DNA of 64,000 bases from UBA7803 sp036381275 (GTDB lineage: Bacteria > Pseudomonadota > Gammaproteobacteria > Pseudomonadales > Azotimanducaceae): the NCBI GenBank assembly GCA_036381275.1, contig DASVDC010000074.1, forward strand, positions 1 through 64,000, read 5' to 3'. Shown in pieces: positions 53,416 through 62,866 of this stretch. Both the position numbers and the translations under genes were made by a program. The notes under the pieces are model-generated. The model was not told where the DNA came from, did no database searches, and worked only from the letters and a program-made list of their open reading frames with translations. How positions within the stretch are numbered: the stretch's first letter is position 1; the number at the start of each line of letters is the position of its first letter.

Positions 53416-53662
53416 ACGCGTCCGCACGCGTCGGTTGAACGTTCCCTGCGAACGGAGCAGAAGCTATGTACGCTGGATCGGCCGGTTCGTCCCTCGCACC
53501 ATAAGCGGTGCGCCAGGAGGTTGGGAGTGCGCGACGTGGAGGCGTCCCCTCGTGTCCCTCGCCGTGGATCGCAAGGTGGCCGCGCCCACCCAGAATCAAG
53601 CGCTCGCGGCGGACGGTGTGCTCGCTGCCGGCCCGCTGCGCTCGTGGCTAGACCGCGCCAGG
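53416..53662 (+). pseudogene. Integron-integrase-like tyrosine recombinase, N-terminal remnant
   Basis: Frame one reads SYVRWIGRFV (from 53462). A shifted frame reads HHKRCARRLGVRDVEA (from 53497). Frame one resumes with VSLAVDRKVAAPTQNQAL (from 53552) and ends WLDRARID. Together they match the N-terminal core-binding domain of integron-type integrases: YvxWIrrFI, fHgKRhPrelG, LAVxxxVaasTQNQAL. Two compensating frameshifts and the loss of the whole catalytic domain, which would lie where the Nramp-like gene now ends, make it a fossil. Confidence 0.7.
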
Positions 53663-54907
53663 ATCGACGATGGCGACCCACGCGAACAGGCCTAGCACCG
53701 CGATCAGCACGATCACGGTCACAGGCCGGTTCCGCAGCTCCCGGCCGATCCAGGCGCCGTTGAACACGAGCAGCGCCAGCGCGAGCAGCGGGAAGAACCA
53801 GGCGCCGATCACCGTGTAGAGCTTCTGGATCTCGCGGAAGCTCACCAGCAGCCCGCCCATCGGCACGAGCGCCAGCAGTACCAGGTAGACGCGGTAGGGC
53901 GGGGCCCGCGTGTCGACGGAATCGTCCGCCGAATCACGCCGGTCGCGCAGCAGGCGCCAGCAATCGGCGAACAGATACGGCACCGCCTGCCAGACGCCGA
54001 GCAGGCTGCTGAACACCGTGCTGAACGTGCCGATCAGGAACAGCCAGCGGCCGAACGGGCCGAGCTCCTGACCGAGGCGGTCGGAGAGCATCACCAGCAG
54101 CCGCGTGCCTTCGCCGTCGAGCTCGATGCGGCTGCCGATGATCACCATGCCGATGCCGAACACGGCCGCCATCAGGTAGCTGAGCCCCAGGTCGATCCGG
54201 CACACGCCGAGGTCCGAGGGCGCGGTGCGTCCTTCCTCGCGCAGCCAGTAGCCGTAGCAGAGCACCGTCAGCGTGCCGCCGACGCCACCGAGCAGCGCGA
54301 TGGTCCAAGTGCCGGCTTCGGGCACGTCGGGGATATGGGGAACCAGCAGGCCTTCCATCACCGGCCCGAGGCCCGGCCAGAGCATCGCCGCGCCCACCGC
54401 CACCGTGACGAACATGATGCCGATGCACACCCGCATCACCTTCTCGAACAGCGCGTAGCCGCCGCGCAGCACCAGCGCGAGGCCCGCGAGCGAGCTCGCG
54501 ATGCCGAAGACCACCTTGCCGCGCTCGGCGTCCTCGAATACCGGAAACAGCGCGTGCAGCGTGATGCCGTTCGCGCTCATCTGCGCCGAGCCGACGAAGA
54601 ACGACCACAGCACGAGGTACGGCAGGAACAGCCAGATGACCACCGGGCCGATGCGCCGGCGCGCCCCTTCGAGGAGCGTCTCGCCGGTGGCGAGCTGCCA
54701 GCGGGCGAGCCCTTCGGTGACCACGAACTTCAGGAACGCGCCGACCACCACGGCCCACAGCACCGCGGTGCCGAGCAGCCCGCCGACGATGCTGGCGGTC
54801 GCCAGATCGCCGCTGCCGACCCCGGTGGCCGCGAGCAGCAGGCCGGGTCCGATCATCGCGATCAGCGTCGGCGCGCCGGGCCGGGATCCGGCGCCTGAGT
54901 CATTCAC
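53648..54907 (-). CDS. Nramp-like divalent metal transporter
   Basis: 419 aa from GTG 54907 (start uncertain; in-frame ATG 54856). It has 11 membrane segments. GPGLLLAATGVGSGDLATASIVGG occupies helix 1 (given here as GVGSGDLATASIVGG), where classic Mn/Fe transporters have DPGN; VGSAQMSANG lies in the helix 3-4 region. The altered metal site puts it among Nramp-related proteins of uncertain substrate. Its 3' end abuts the recombinase remnant. Confidence 0.82.
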   Translation of the reverse strand: MNDSGAGSRPGAPTLIAMIGPGLLLAATGVGSGDLATASIVGGLLGTAVLWAVVVGAFLKFVVTEGLARWQLATGETLLEGARRRIGPVVIWLFLPYLVLWSFFVGSAQMSANGITLHALFPVFEDAERGKVVFGIASSLAGLALVLRGGYALFEKVMRVCIGIMFVTVAVGAAMLWPGLGPVMEGLLVPHIPDVPEAGTWTIALLGGVGGTLTVLCYGYWLREEGRTAPSDLGVCRIDLGLSYLMAAVFGIGMVIIGSRIELDGEGTRLLVMLSDRLGQELGPFGRWLFLIGTFSTVFSSLLGVWQAVPYLFADCWRLLRDRRDSADDSVDTRAPPYRVYLVLLALVPMGGLLVSFREIQKLYTVIGAWFFPLLALALLVFNGAWIGRELRNRPVTVIVLIAVLGLFAWVAIVDPGAV

Positions 54908-55030
54908 GGGAGGGCATGGGTGCTGGCGGAGGTGCGTGCTGTCCGTCGATCGTGCGACTAAACCATCAACGCTCAGCGCGATCAAGCGCGGTGCCGGGAA
55001 TCCGCTCGGAGCTGCTGTTAGAATGCCGGC

Positions 55031-56323
55031 ATGGAATTCGTGAACGACCTGCTGCGCCCGCTCGAGGGCCATCCATGGGCATTGGCACTGGTGCAGATCG
55101 CCGCGCTGCTGCTGATCGTCTGGTTCGTCAACAAGGCCACGCACTCGGTGCTGCGGCGCGCGATCAACCGGGCGCTCGGCGAGACGGCGGCCAGCGGGCT
55201 GATCGGGCGCGGCATCTTCCGGCGGCTCGCCAACGTGGTGCCGGCTCTGGTGGCGTACTACGGCGTCGGGCTGATCACCGGGCTGCCGGAGCCGGTCGTC
55301 GTCGTGGTGCGCAACGTCGCGAGCGCGTTCGTGGTGCTCGCGCTGGCACTCGCGCTCACGAACCTGATGACCGCGCTCGGCGACGTCTACGATCAGCGTG
55401 ATCCCGAACGGGCGCGGGCACGGCCGATCAAGGGCTATCTGCAGGTCGCGAAAATCGTCGTCTACTTCGTGGCGGCGATTCTGATCGTCGCGACGCTGTT
55501 CGACCGCAGCCCGTTGCTGCTGCTGTCCGGGCTCGGCGCGATGACCGCGGTGCTGATGCTGGTGTTCAAGGACACGCTGCTGTCCCTGGTCGCCAGCGTG
55601 CAGCTCTCGAGCAACGACATGCTGCGCATCGGCGACTGGATCGTGATGCCCCAGCTCAACGCCGACGGTTTCGTCGTCGACATCTCGCTGCACACCGTCA
55701 AGGTGCAGAACTGGGACCGAACGATCACCACCATCCCGACCTGGCGGCTGATCAACGAGAGCTACATCAACTGGCGCGGGATGTTCGAGTCCGGAGGACG
55801 CCAGATCAAGCGGGCCATCTACCTCGACCAGGCGTCGGTGCGGTTTCTGACCGACCAGGAGCGCGAGAGCCTGCGGCGTCTCGCGCTGATCCGCGACTAC
55901 CTCGACCGCAAGCAGCGGGAGATCGACGAGCACAACGCGCGCCTGGCCGCCGAAGGCAAGGATCCGATCAACGCGCGCCGGGTGACCAACGTCGGCACCT
56001 TCCGCGCCTACGTGCAGGCGTACATCGATTCGCACCCGCAGATCCATCAGGGCATGATCCGCCTCGTGCGGCAGCTCCAGCCCGGTCCCACCGGACTGCC
56101 GCTGCAGATCTACTGCTATACGTCGGATACCGCGTGGGTCGCCTACGAAGGCATCCAGGCCGACATCTTCGATCACCTGTACGCGATCCTGCCCGAGTTC
56201 GGCCTGCGGGTGTTCCAGCAGCCGAGCGGCGCCGACATCGCGCTGGCGCTCGCGGCGCACAGCGACGGCGCGGCGGTTGCGGAGCCGACACCGCGCGCGG
56301 CGCTCACCGCCTCGGAGTCGTGA
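55031..56323 (+). CDS. MscS-family mechanosensitive channel, YbdG-like
   Basis: 430 aa. Five membrane helices, the pore-lining helix about 170-195 (LLSGLGAMTAVLMLVFKDTL), then the cytoplasmic beta domain (GDWIVMPQLNADGFVVDI, TTIPTWRLINESYINWRGM). The C-terminal domain with long charged helix resembles YbdG miniconductance channels that respond to osmotic shock. ATG 55031 is preceded by weak RBS. Confidence 0.92.
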   Translation: MEFVNDLLRPLEGHPWALALVQIAALLLIVWFVNKATHSVLRRAINRALGETAASGLIGRGIFRRLANVVPALVAYYGVGLITGLPEPVVVVVRNVASAFVVLALALALTNLMTALGDVYDQRDPERARARPIKGYLQVAKIVVYFVAAILIVATLFDRSPLLLLSGLGAMTAVLMLVFKDTLLSLVASVQLSSNDMLRIGDWIVMPQLNADGFVVDISLHTVKVQNWDRTITTIPTWRLINESYINWRGMFESGGRQIKRAIYLDQASVRFLTDQERESLRRLALIRDYLDRKQREIDEHNARLAAEGKDPINARRVTNVGTFRAYVQAYIDSHPQIHQGMIRLVRQLQPGPTGLPLQIYCYTSDTAWVAYEGIQADIFDHLYAILPEFGLRVFQQPSGADIALALAAHSDGAAVAEPTPRAALTASES

Positions 56324-56374
56324 TTCCGCCGCAGGGTTGATGATGGCGGCCCCGAGCGGGTTCAATGGCGGCTT

Positions 56375-56401
56375 CCGTGGGAGCGGCCTGCGGCCGCGAT
56401 C
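56375..56401. repeat. Single REP element before the binding-protein gene
   Basis: CCGTGGGAGCGGCCTGCGGC (from 56375) is one arm of the same family, 24 bases before the lipoprotein start. An alternative upstream ATG (56365) would read through it and add 20 non-signal residues. Confidence 0.85.
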
Positions 56402-56424
56402 AACTCGTCGGGGGAGGGACGTCG

Positions 56425-58188
<1,764 letters not shown>

Positions 58189-58215
58189 GGTCTGACTGCT
58201 GTGGGGGCGGTCTCC

Positions 58216-58278
58216 CCTGTGGGAGCGGCCTCCGGCCGCGAAGGTTGTAGTTCGCGGCCGGAGGCCGCTCCCACACAG
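58216..58278. repeat. Paired REP element, intergenic
   Basis: CCTGTGGGAGCGGCCTCCGG (from 58216) and TTCGCGGCCGGAGGCCGCTC (from 58251) are arms of a near-perfect palindrome with an 8-base spacer. A decayed half copy (CTGTGGGGGCGG) precedes it. It fills most of the 133 bases between glpV and the next operon and may act as a transcript end. Confidence 0.92.
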
Positions 58279-58321
58279 CGGGCTCTGTCGGCCCACTCGT
58301 TTCTGCAGTAGGCTCTGGACC

Positions 58322-58777
58322 ATGGTCGAGTTGACCATCAACGGGACATCGCACCGGGTCGACTGCCCCGGCGACGAGCCGCTGGTGTACGTGCTCCGCA
58401 ACCGGCTCGGCCTGCCCGGCACGCGGCTCGCCTGCGGGCTCGAGCAGTGCGGGGCCTGCCTGGTGCTGGTCGACGGCGAGTGCCGATACGCCTGCACGTT
58501 GCCGGTCGCCGACTGCGCCGGCCGCGCGGTGACCACGGTGGAAGGTCTCGGCAACGAACATGCCCTGCATGCAGTGCAGCAGGCGCTGCTCCGCCACAAC
58601 GCCGCTCAGTGCGGCTTCTGCCTGTCCGGCATCGTCGTGCGGGCGGCGGCGTTGTTCCGGGACGAACCGCGCCCGAGCCCCGCCGACATCCGCGCTGCGC
58701 TCGCGCCGCACATCTGCCGCTGCGGTGCGCAGCCCCGGGTGTTGCGCGCGCTGGATGCGCTGGCCGCGGGGGTTTGA
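58322..58777 (+). CDS. [2Fe-2S] subunit of a molybdenum hydroxylase
   Basis: 151 aa. CGLEQCGAC with Cys near 60 (plant ferredoxin-type cluster, about 39-60) and CGFC ... CRCG (about 98-135, second cluster) are those of the small subunit of xanthine dehydrogenase-family enzymes such as isoquinoline 1-oxidoreductase and nicotinate dehydrogenase. It passes electrons from the molybdenum site. The large subunit follows after 3 bases; no FAD subunit gene is present. Confidence 0.93.
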   Translation: MVELTINGTSHRVDCPGDEPLVYVLRNRLGLPGTRLACGLEQCGACLVLVDGECRYACTLPVADCAGRAVTTVEGLGNEHALHAVQQALLRHNAAQCGFCLSGIVVRAAALFRDEPRPSPADIRAALAPHICRCGAQPRVLRALDALAAGV

Positions 58778-58780
58778 GCC

Positions 58781-60895
58781 GTGACCGAGCTTCCGGCAGG
58801 GCTGAAGCGGTATCCGGAGCTGGACCGGTGGGTGCGCATCGATCCGGCGGACACCGTCACCGTGTTCACCGGCAAGGTCGAGATCGGCCAGGGCATCACC
58901 ACGGCCCTCGCGCTGATCGCCTCGCACGAGCTCGGCGTCGCGCCGGAGCGCATCCGGGTACAGACCGCGCACACGGGCGTGACGCCCAACGAGCTGATCA
59001 CGGCGGGCTCGATGTCGGTGGAGCAGAGCGGCGCGGCCTTGCGGCAGGCGTGCGCGCACGCGCGCCGGCATCTGCTCGAAGCGGCGGCGGCGCGGCTGGG
59101 GGTGCCGGCGAGCGAGCTCGCGATCGACGACGGCTGGATCTCGGCGCCGGGGCTGAACGAGCGCGTAAGCCTCTGGGCGTTGCAGGGCGGCGAGCCGTTC
59201 CGCCGGCGGATCGAGGAGCGGATCCCGGAGCGGCCGCCGGCGCCGCCGCCGGCGCGCCAGACGCGCATCGATCTGCCGGACAAGCTGCTCGGCCGCGGCG
59301 TATTCCTGCACGACCTGCACTGGCCCGAGATGCGGCATGCGCGGGTGGTGCGTCCGCCGACGTTCCGGCATCGATTGGAGGGGTTTGCCGGTTCGGAATT
59401 CATCGATCGCGGTCTGGAGACCGCTCCTACAGCGGCGGCGGGGGTGCGGTTGATTCGCGATGGCAGCTTCATCGCGGTCATCGGTGACGACGAATATCAG
59501 GTGGTGCGCCATGCCGAGCGGGTGGCCCGTGCGTGCCGCTGGCGGCTGGTCTCGCCGCTCGAGGGGGTGCCGCTCGGCCGCGACTCGCAGGCGTTCCTGC
59601 TCGACGGCGGTACGCCGGTGACCGGGCCGGTGCCGCCGCTCGGGTTCGAGCCCACGTTCTCCGCCAGCTACAGCCGTCCGCACCTGATGCACGCCGCGCT
59701 GGCGCCGTCGGCCGCGGCCGCCTGCTGGCAGGGCGGGCGGCTCACCGTCTGGTCGCACAGCCAGGGCGTCGAGCTGCTGAAGCGCACCCTCGCGGACGTG
59801 TTGGGGCTCGAGGCCGACGCGGTCACGGTGATTCACGTGCAGGGCGCGGGCGCGTACGGGCACAACGGCGCCGACGACGCGGCGCTCGACGCGGCGCTGT
59901 GCGCGCTGGCGGAGCCGGGACGGCCGGTGCTGCTGAAATGGACGCGCACGCAGGAGCACCGCTGGGAGCCGTACGGGCCGGCGATGCGGGTGGACCTGGC
60001 GGCGGCGCTGGACGGCGCCGGGCGCATCACCGGCTGGTCGCACGAGGTCTGGAGCTACACCCATGCCGGCCGGCCGGTGCCGGGGGAGCGCGGCTCGAAT
60101 CTGGCCGCGGCGTGGCTGCGCGCCGAGCCCCGGGAGGCGCCGCCCGCCGTGCCGCGCCTCGAACCGGAGGTGGGTATCCATCGCAACGCCTGGCCGATCT
60201 ACGCGCTCCCGGCGCCCCGCGTCGTGAAGCGGTTCGTGGCGCCGGGGCCGCTGCGCACGTCGTCGCTGCGCAGCCTCGGCGCCCACGGCAACGTGTTCGC
60301 GATCGAGTCGTTCATGGACGAGCTCGCGCTTCTCGCCGGCCGCGACCCGGTGACGTTTCGTCTCGAGCACCTGGCCGACCCGCGCGCCCGCGCGGTGCTG
60401 GAAGCGGCGGCGACGCTCTGCGGCGGCGTCACGGGCCCGCGGGGCGTGGCGCTCGCCCGTTACAAGAACCGTCAGACCTACGCCGCGGTGGTGGTCGAGG
60501 TTGAGGTGGACCCGACCACGGCCGCGGTCCGGGTGCCGAAGGTGTGGATCGCCGCGGACGCCGGCCGCGTGGTGGATCCGGACGGGCTGATCAATCAGCT
60601 CGAGGGCGGCGCGGTGCAGGCGCTGTCGTGGACGCTGAAGGAGCGCGTGCGCTTCCGCAGCGACGACATCGAGAGCGAAGACTGGGTGAGCTACCCGGTG
60701 CTGCGCTTCGACGAAACGCCGGAGGTGATCACCCGGCTGCTCGATCGGCCGGAGCAGCCGAGCCTCGGTGCCGGCGAGGCGACCGCCGGCCCCACCGCGG
60801 CGGCGCTGGCGAACGCCGTCTTCGCCGCCTGCGGCGTTCGGGTCCGTGACATGCCGCTCGACGCCGAGCGGCTTCGGGAGGCGGCGGCCGCGTGA
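58781..60895 (+). CDS. Molybdopterin subunit of a molybdenum hydroxylase, with in-frame REP
   Basis: 704 aa from GTG 58781. TVFTGKVEIGQGITTALALI opens it, GAGAYGHNGADDAALDAA is the central cofactor motif, and GAGEATAGPTAAALANAV near 665 carries the catalytic Glu. The IorB-type lineage is likely; substrate unknown. Around residue 209 the segment EFIDRGLETAPTAA is encoded by a REP element (59405-59432). It overlaps the methyltransferase gene by 4 bases. Confidence 0.9.
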   Translation: MTELPAGLKRYPELDRWVRIDPADTVTVFTGKVEIGQGITTALALIASHELGVAPERIRVQTAHTGVTPNELITAGSMSVEQSGAALRQACAHARRHLLEAAAARLGVPASELAIDDGWISAPGLNERVSLWALQGGEPFRRRIEERIPERPPAPPPARQTRIDLPDKLLGRGVFLHDLHWPEMRHARVVRPPTFRHRLEGFAGSEFIDRGLETAPTAAAGVRLIRDGSFIAVIGDDEYQVVRHAERVARACRWRLVSPLEGVPLGRDSQAFLLDGGTPVTGPVPPLGFEPTFSASYSRPHLMHAALAPSAAAACWQGGRLTVWSHSQGVELLKRTLADVLGLEADAVTVIHVQGAGAYGHNGADDAALDAALCALAEPGRPVLLKWTRTQEHRWEPYGPAMRVDLAAALDGAGRITGWSHEVWSYTHAGRPVPGERGSNLAAAWLRAEPREAPPAVPRLEPEVGIHRNAWPIYALPAPRVVKRFVAPGPLRTSSLRSLGAHGNVFAIESFMDELALLAGRDPVTFRLEHLADPRARAVLEAAATLCGGVTGPRGVALARYKNRQTYAAVVVEVEVDPTTAAVRVPKVWIAADAGRVVDPDGLINQLEGGAVQALSWTLKERVRFRSDDIESEDWVSYPVLRFDETPEVITRLLDRPEQPSLGAGEATAGPTAAALANAVFAACGVRVRDMPLDAERLREAAAA
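59405..59432. repeat. REP element inside the molybdenum hydroxylase gene
   Basis: GATCGCGGTCTGGAGACCGC (from 59405) then TCCTACAG is a palindrome (GCGGTCTGGAGACCGC) followed by CTCCTACAG. It is of the type common in Pseudomonas genomes, related to but distinct from the GTGGGAGCGGCC copies. It is read in the gene's frame. Confidence 0.85.
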
Positions 60896-61512
60896 GTCTC
60901 GAAGACCGCAACAAGTGGGAAGCCCGTTACCGCTGCGGCGCGTACCGCGACCGCCGCAACCCGAGCCAGCTCGTGACCGAGCACGCGCCGGACGTGCTCG
61001 CGACCCAGCGCGCCACCAGCGGCGATCGCGAGTTCGAGGCGCTCGACATCGCCTGCGGCGCCGGCCGCAACGCGCTGTATCTGGCGAGCCTCGGCTACCG
61101 CGTGGATGCGGTGGACATTTCCGCGGAAGCGCTCGAGCGCGGCGCGCGGGCGGCCCGCGAGGCCGGCTACCGGATCTCGTGGATCCAGCGCGACCTCGAC
61201 CAGGGGCTGCCGCGCGGGCTCGGCGACTACGACCTGATCCTGATCATGCGCTACCTCGATCTGTCGCTGGTCGCGGCCGCCGCCGAGCGCCTGCGGCCCG
61301 GCGGCTATCTGATCTGCGAGGCGCATCTGACCTCGGATCGGCCGGTGATCGGCCCGCGCGACCGGAACTTCCGCGTCGCCCCCGGCGAGCTGCGCGCCGC
61401 CGCCGTCGGCCTGCAGGTGGTCGAGTACTGGGAAGGGCACACGCATGACCCGGACGGCCGCGCGGTCGCGCTGGCGCGGCTGGTCGCCTGGCGGCCGTAC
61501 CCGGCCCCGTGA
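60892..61512 (+). CDS. Class I SAM-dependent methyltransferase, TehB-like
   Basis: 206 aa from GTG 60892. Motif I is ALDIACGAGRNALYLA (about 51-66), motif II acidic VDAVDIS, and YDLILIMRYLDLSL near 115. RWEAR-type N-terminus (NKWEARYRCGAY) is shared with TehB/thiopurine-like methyltransferases. Coupled by 4-base overlaps to genes on both sides; substrate unknown. Confidence 0.85.
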   Translation: MSLEDRNKWEARYRCGAYRDRRNPSQLVTEHAPDVLATQRATSGDREFEALDIACGAGRNALYLASLGYRVDAVDISAEALERGARAAREAGYRISWIQRDLDQGLPRGLGDYDLILIMRYLDLSLVAAAAERLRPGGYLICEAHLTSDRPVIGPRDRNFRVAPGELRAAAVGLQVVEYWEGHTHDPDGRAVALARLVAWRPYPAP

Positions 61513-62264
61513 GCGGCGGCTCCGGCACGCTGGTGCTGCAGTCCCATCGCCGCCCGTTGCCCGGACGCTGGCTCGAGCGCTGCATCGCGTCGGTGCGCGG
61601 CTGGGCCGAGCAGCACGGCCATCGGTATCGGTTCGAGGACGATGCGCTGCTCGCGCGGCTCGCGCCGGACCTGCGCGAACGCACCCGCGCGCAGCCGGTC
61701 ATCGCCGCGGACCTGGCGCGACTGGCTGCGCTGCAGGCGGCCCTCGCGGAAGGATTCGAGACCGTGGTCTGGTTCGATGCGGACACGCTGGTGCTGCGCC
61801 CGGCGGCGCTCGTGCTGCCGGATGCGCCCTACGCGCTCGGCCGGGAGGTGTGGGTGCAGCGGAACGCGGACGGCCTGCGCAGTTACGTCAAGGTGCACAA
61901 CGCGTTTCTGATGTTCCGGCGCGGCAATCCGTTCCTCGACTTCTACCGCCATGCCGCGGAGCGCATCGTCCGGGCGCACCGCGGGCCGATGGTACCGCAG
62001 CTCGTCGGCCCGAAGCTGCTCACCGCACTGCACAACCTGATCGGCTGCCCCGTGCTCGAGCAGGCGGCGATGCTGAGCCCGGCGGTCGCCCGCGACGTGC
62101 TCCGCGGCGGCGGTCCGGCGCTCGATGCGTTCCGCGCCGGCTCGGCGGCCGTGCCGGCCGCCGTGAACCTGTGCGCGTCACTGGTGGGCCGGGAGATCGA
62201 CGAGGCCGAGATCGTGCCGCTGATCGACCGCCTCCTGCGCGACCCCGACCGGCTCGGGCCCTGA
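61509..62264 (+). CDS. Putative glycosyltransferase (nucleotide-sugar type)
   Basis: 251 aa from GTG 61509. VVWFDADTLVLRP near 82 holds a DxD metal/nucleotide motif; KVHNAFLMFRRGNPFLDFY and a C-terminal alpha region suit a GT8/GT32-like fold. No membrane segment. Nothing adjacent identifies an acceptor; the coupling to a molybdenum hydroxylase operon is unusual. Family assignment is moderate. Confidence 0.6.
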   Translation: MSGGSGTLVLQSHRRPLPGRWLERCIASVRGWAEQHGHRYRFEDDALLARLAPDLRERTRAQPVIAADLARLAALQAALAEGFETVVWFDADTLVLRPAALVLPDAPYALGREVWVQRNADGLRSYVKVHNAFLMFRRGNPFLDFYRHAAERIVRAHRGPMVPQLVGPKLLTALHNLIGCPVLEQAAMLSPAVARDVLRGGGPALDAFRAGSAAVPAAVNLCASLVGREIDEAEIVPLIDRLLRDPDRLGP

Positions 62265-62326
62265 TCCGATGGCGCTGTAATGGTCCCTCCGCCCGTTCGT
62301 ATTCCTGACCGTCGGAGAGCGTTTCA

Positions 62327-62866
62327 GTGCGGAACCGTGCGGGATCGGGTTTGAACATCGACTTCGACGCGCTCTACCGGGACACCTACCCGCGCGTGTT
62401 CGGCCTGTGCCTGCGGCTGCTCGGCCGGCGGCCGCAGGCGGAAGATGCGACGCAGGAGGTCTTCGTGCGTGCCTATCGGGCCCTGGCCAGCTACGACCCG
62501 TCCCAGCCGTTCGAGCCGTGGGTGCTCGGCATCGCCGGCAACCACTGCGTCGATCTGATCCGCCGTCGCCACCGGGAGCAGGGCCTGTTCGCCGAGGAAG
62601 CGGCCGACGGCACCGATCCGGACGACGCCCCGGCCGCGCTCGATCTGCTGATCGAGGCGGAGCAGGGCGAGGCGCTGCGCCGCGCGGTGGACTCGTTGCC
62701 GGACAAGTTCCGGGTACCGCTGGTGCTCGCGTACTACAACGACTGGGGCTACGAGCGGATCGCGGCCGAGCTCGGCATCACCCGCAACCACGTTGGGGTG
62801 CTGCTGCTCAGGGCGCGCCGGCGGCTGCGTGAGGCGCTCCATGGCGTCGAGGAGGCAATCCGCTGA
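62327..62866 (+). CDS. ECF-type RNA polymerase sigma factor
   Basis: 179 aa from GTG 62327, 8 bases after GGAGAG. Region 2 (about 14-80: LYRDTYPRVFGLCLRLLG, DATQEVFVRAYRAL) and region 4 (about 120-172: LPDKFRVPLVLAYYND, GYERIAAELGITRNHVGVLL) are intact. It is paired with an anti-sigma-like gene overlapping by one base, the usual ECF module. Confidence 0.93.
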   Translation: MRNRAGSGLNIDFDALYRDTYPRVFGLCLRLLGRRPQAEDATQEVFVRAYRALASYDPSQPFEPWVLGIAGNHCVDLIRRRHREQGLFAEEAADGTDPDDAPAALDLLIEAEQGEALRRAVDSLPDKFRVPLVLAYYNDWGYERIAAELGITRNHVGVLLLRARRRLREALHGVEEAIR

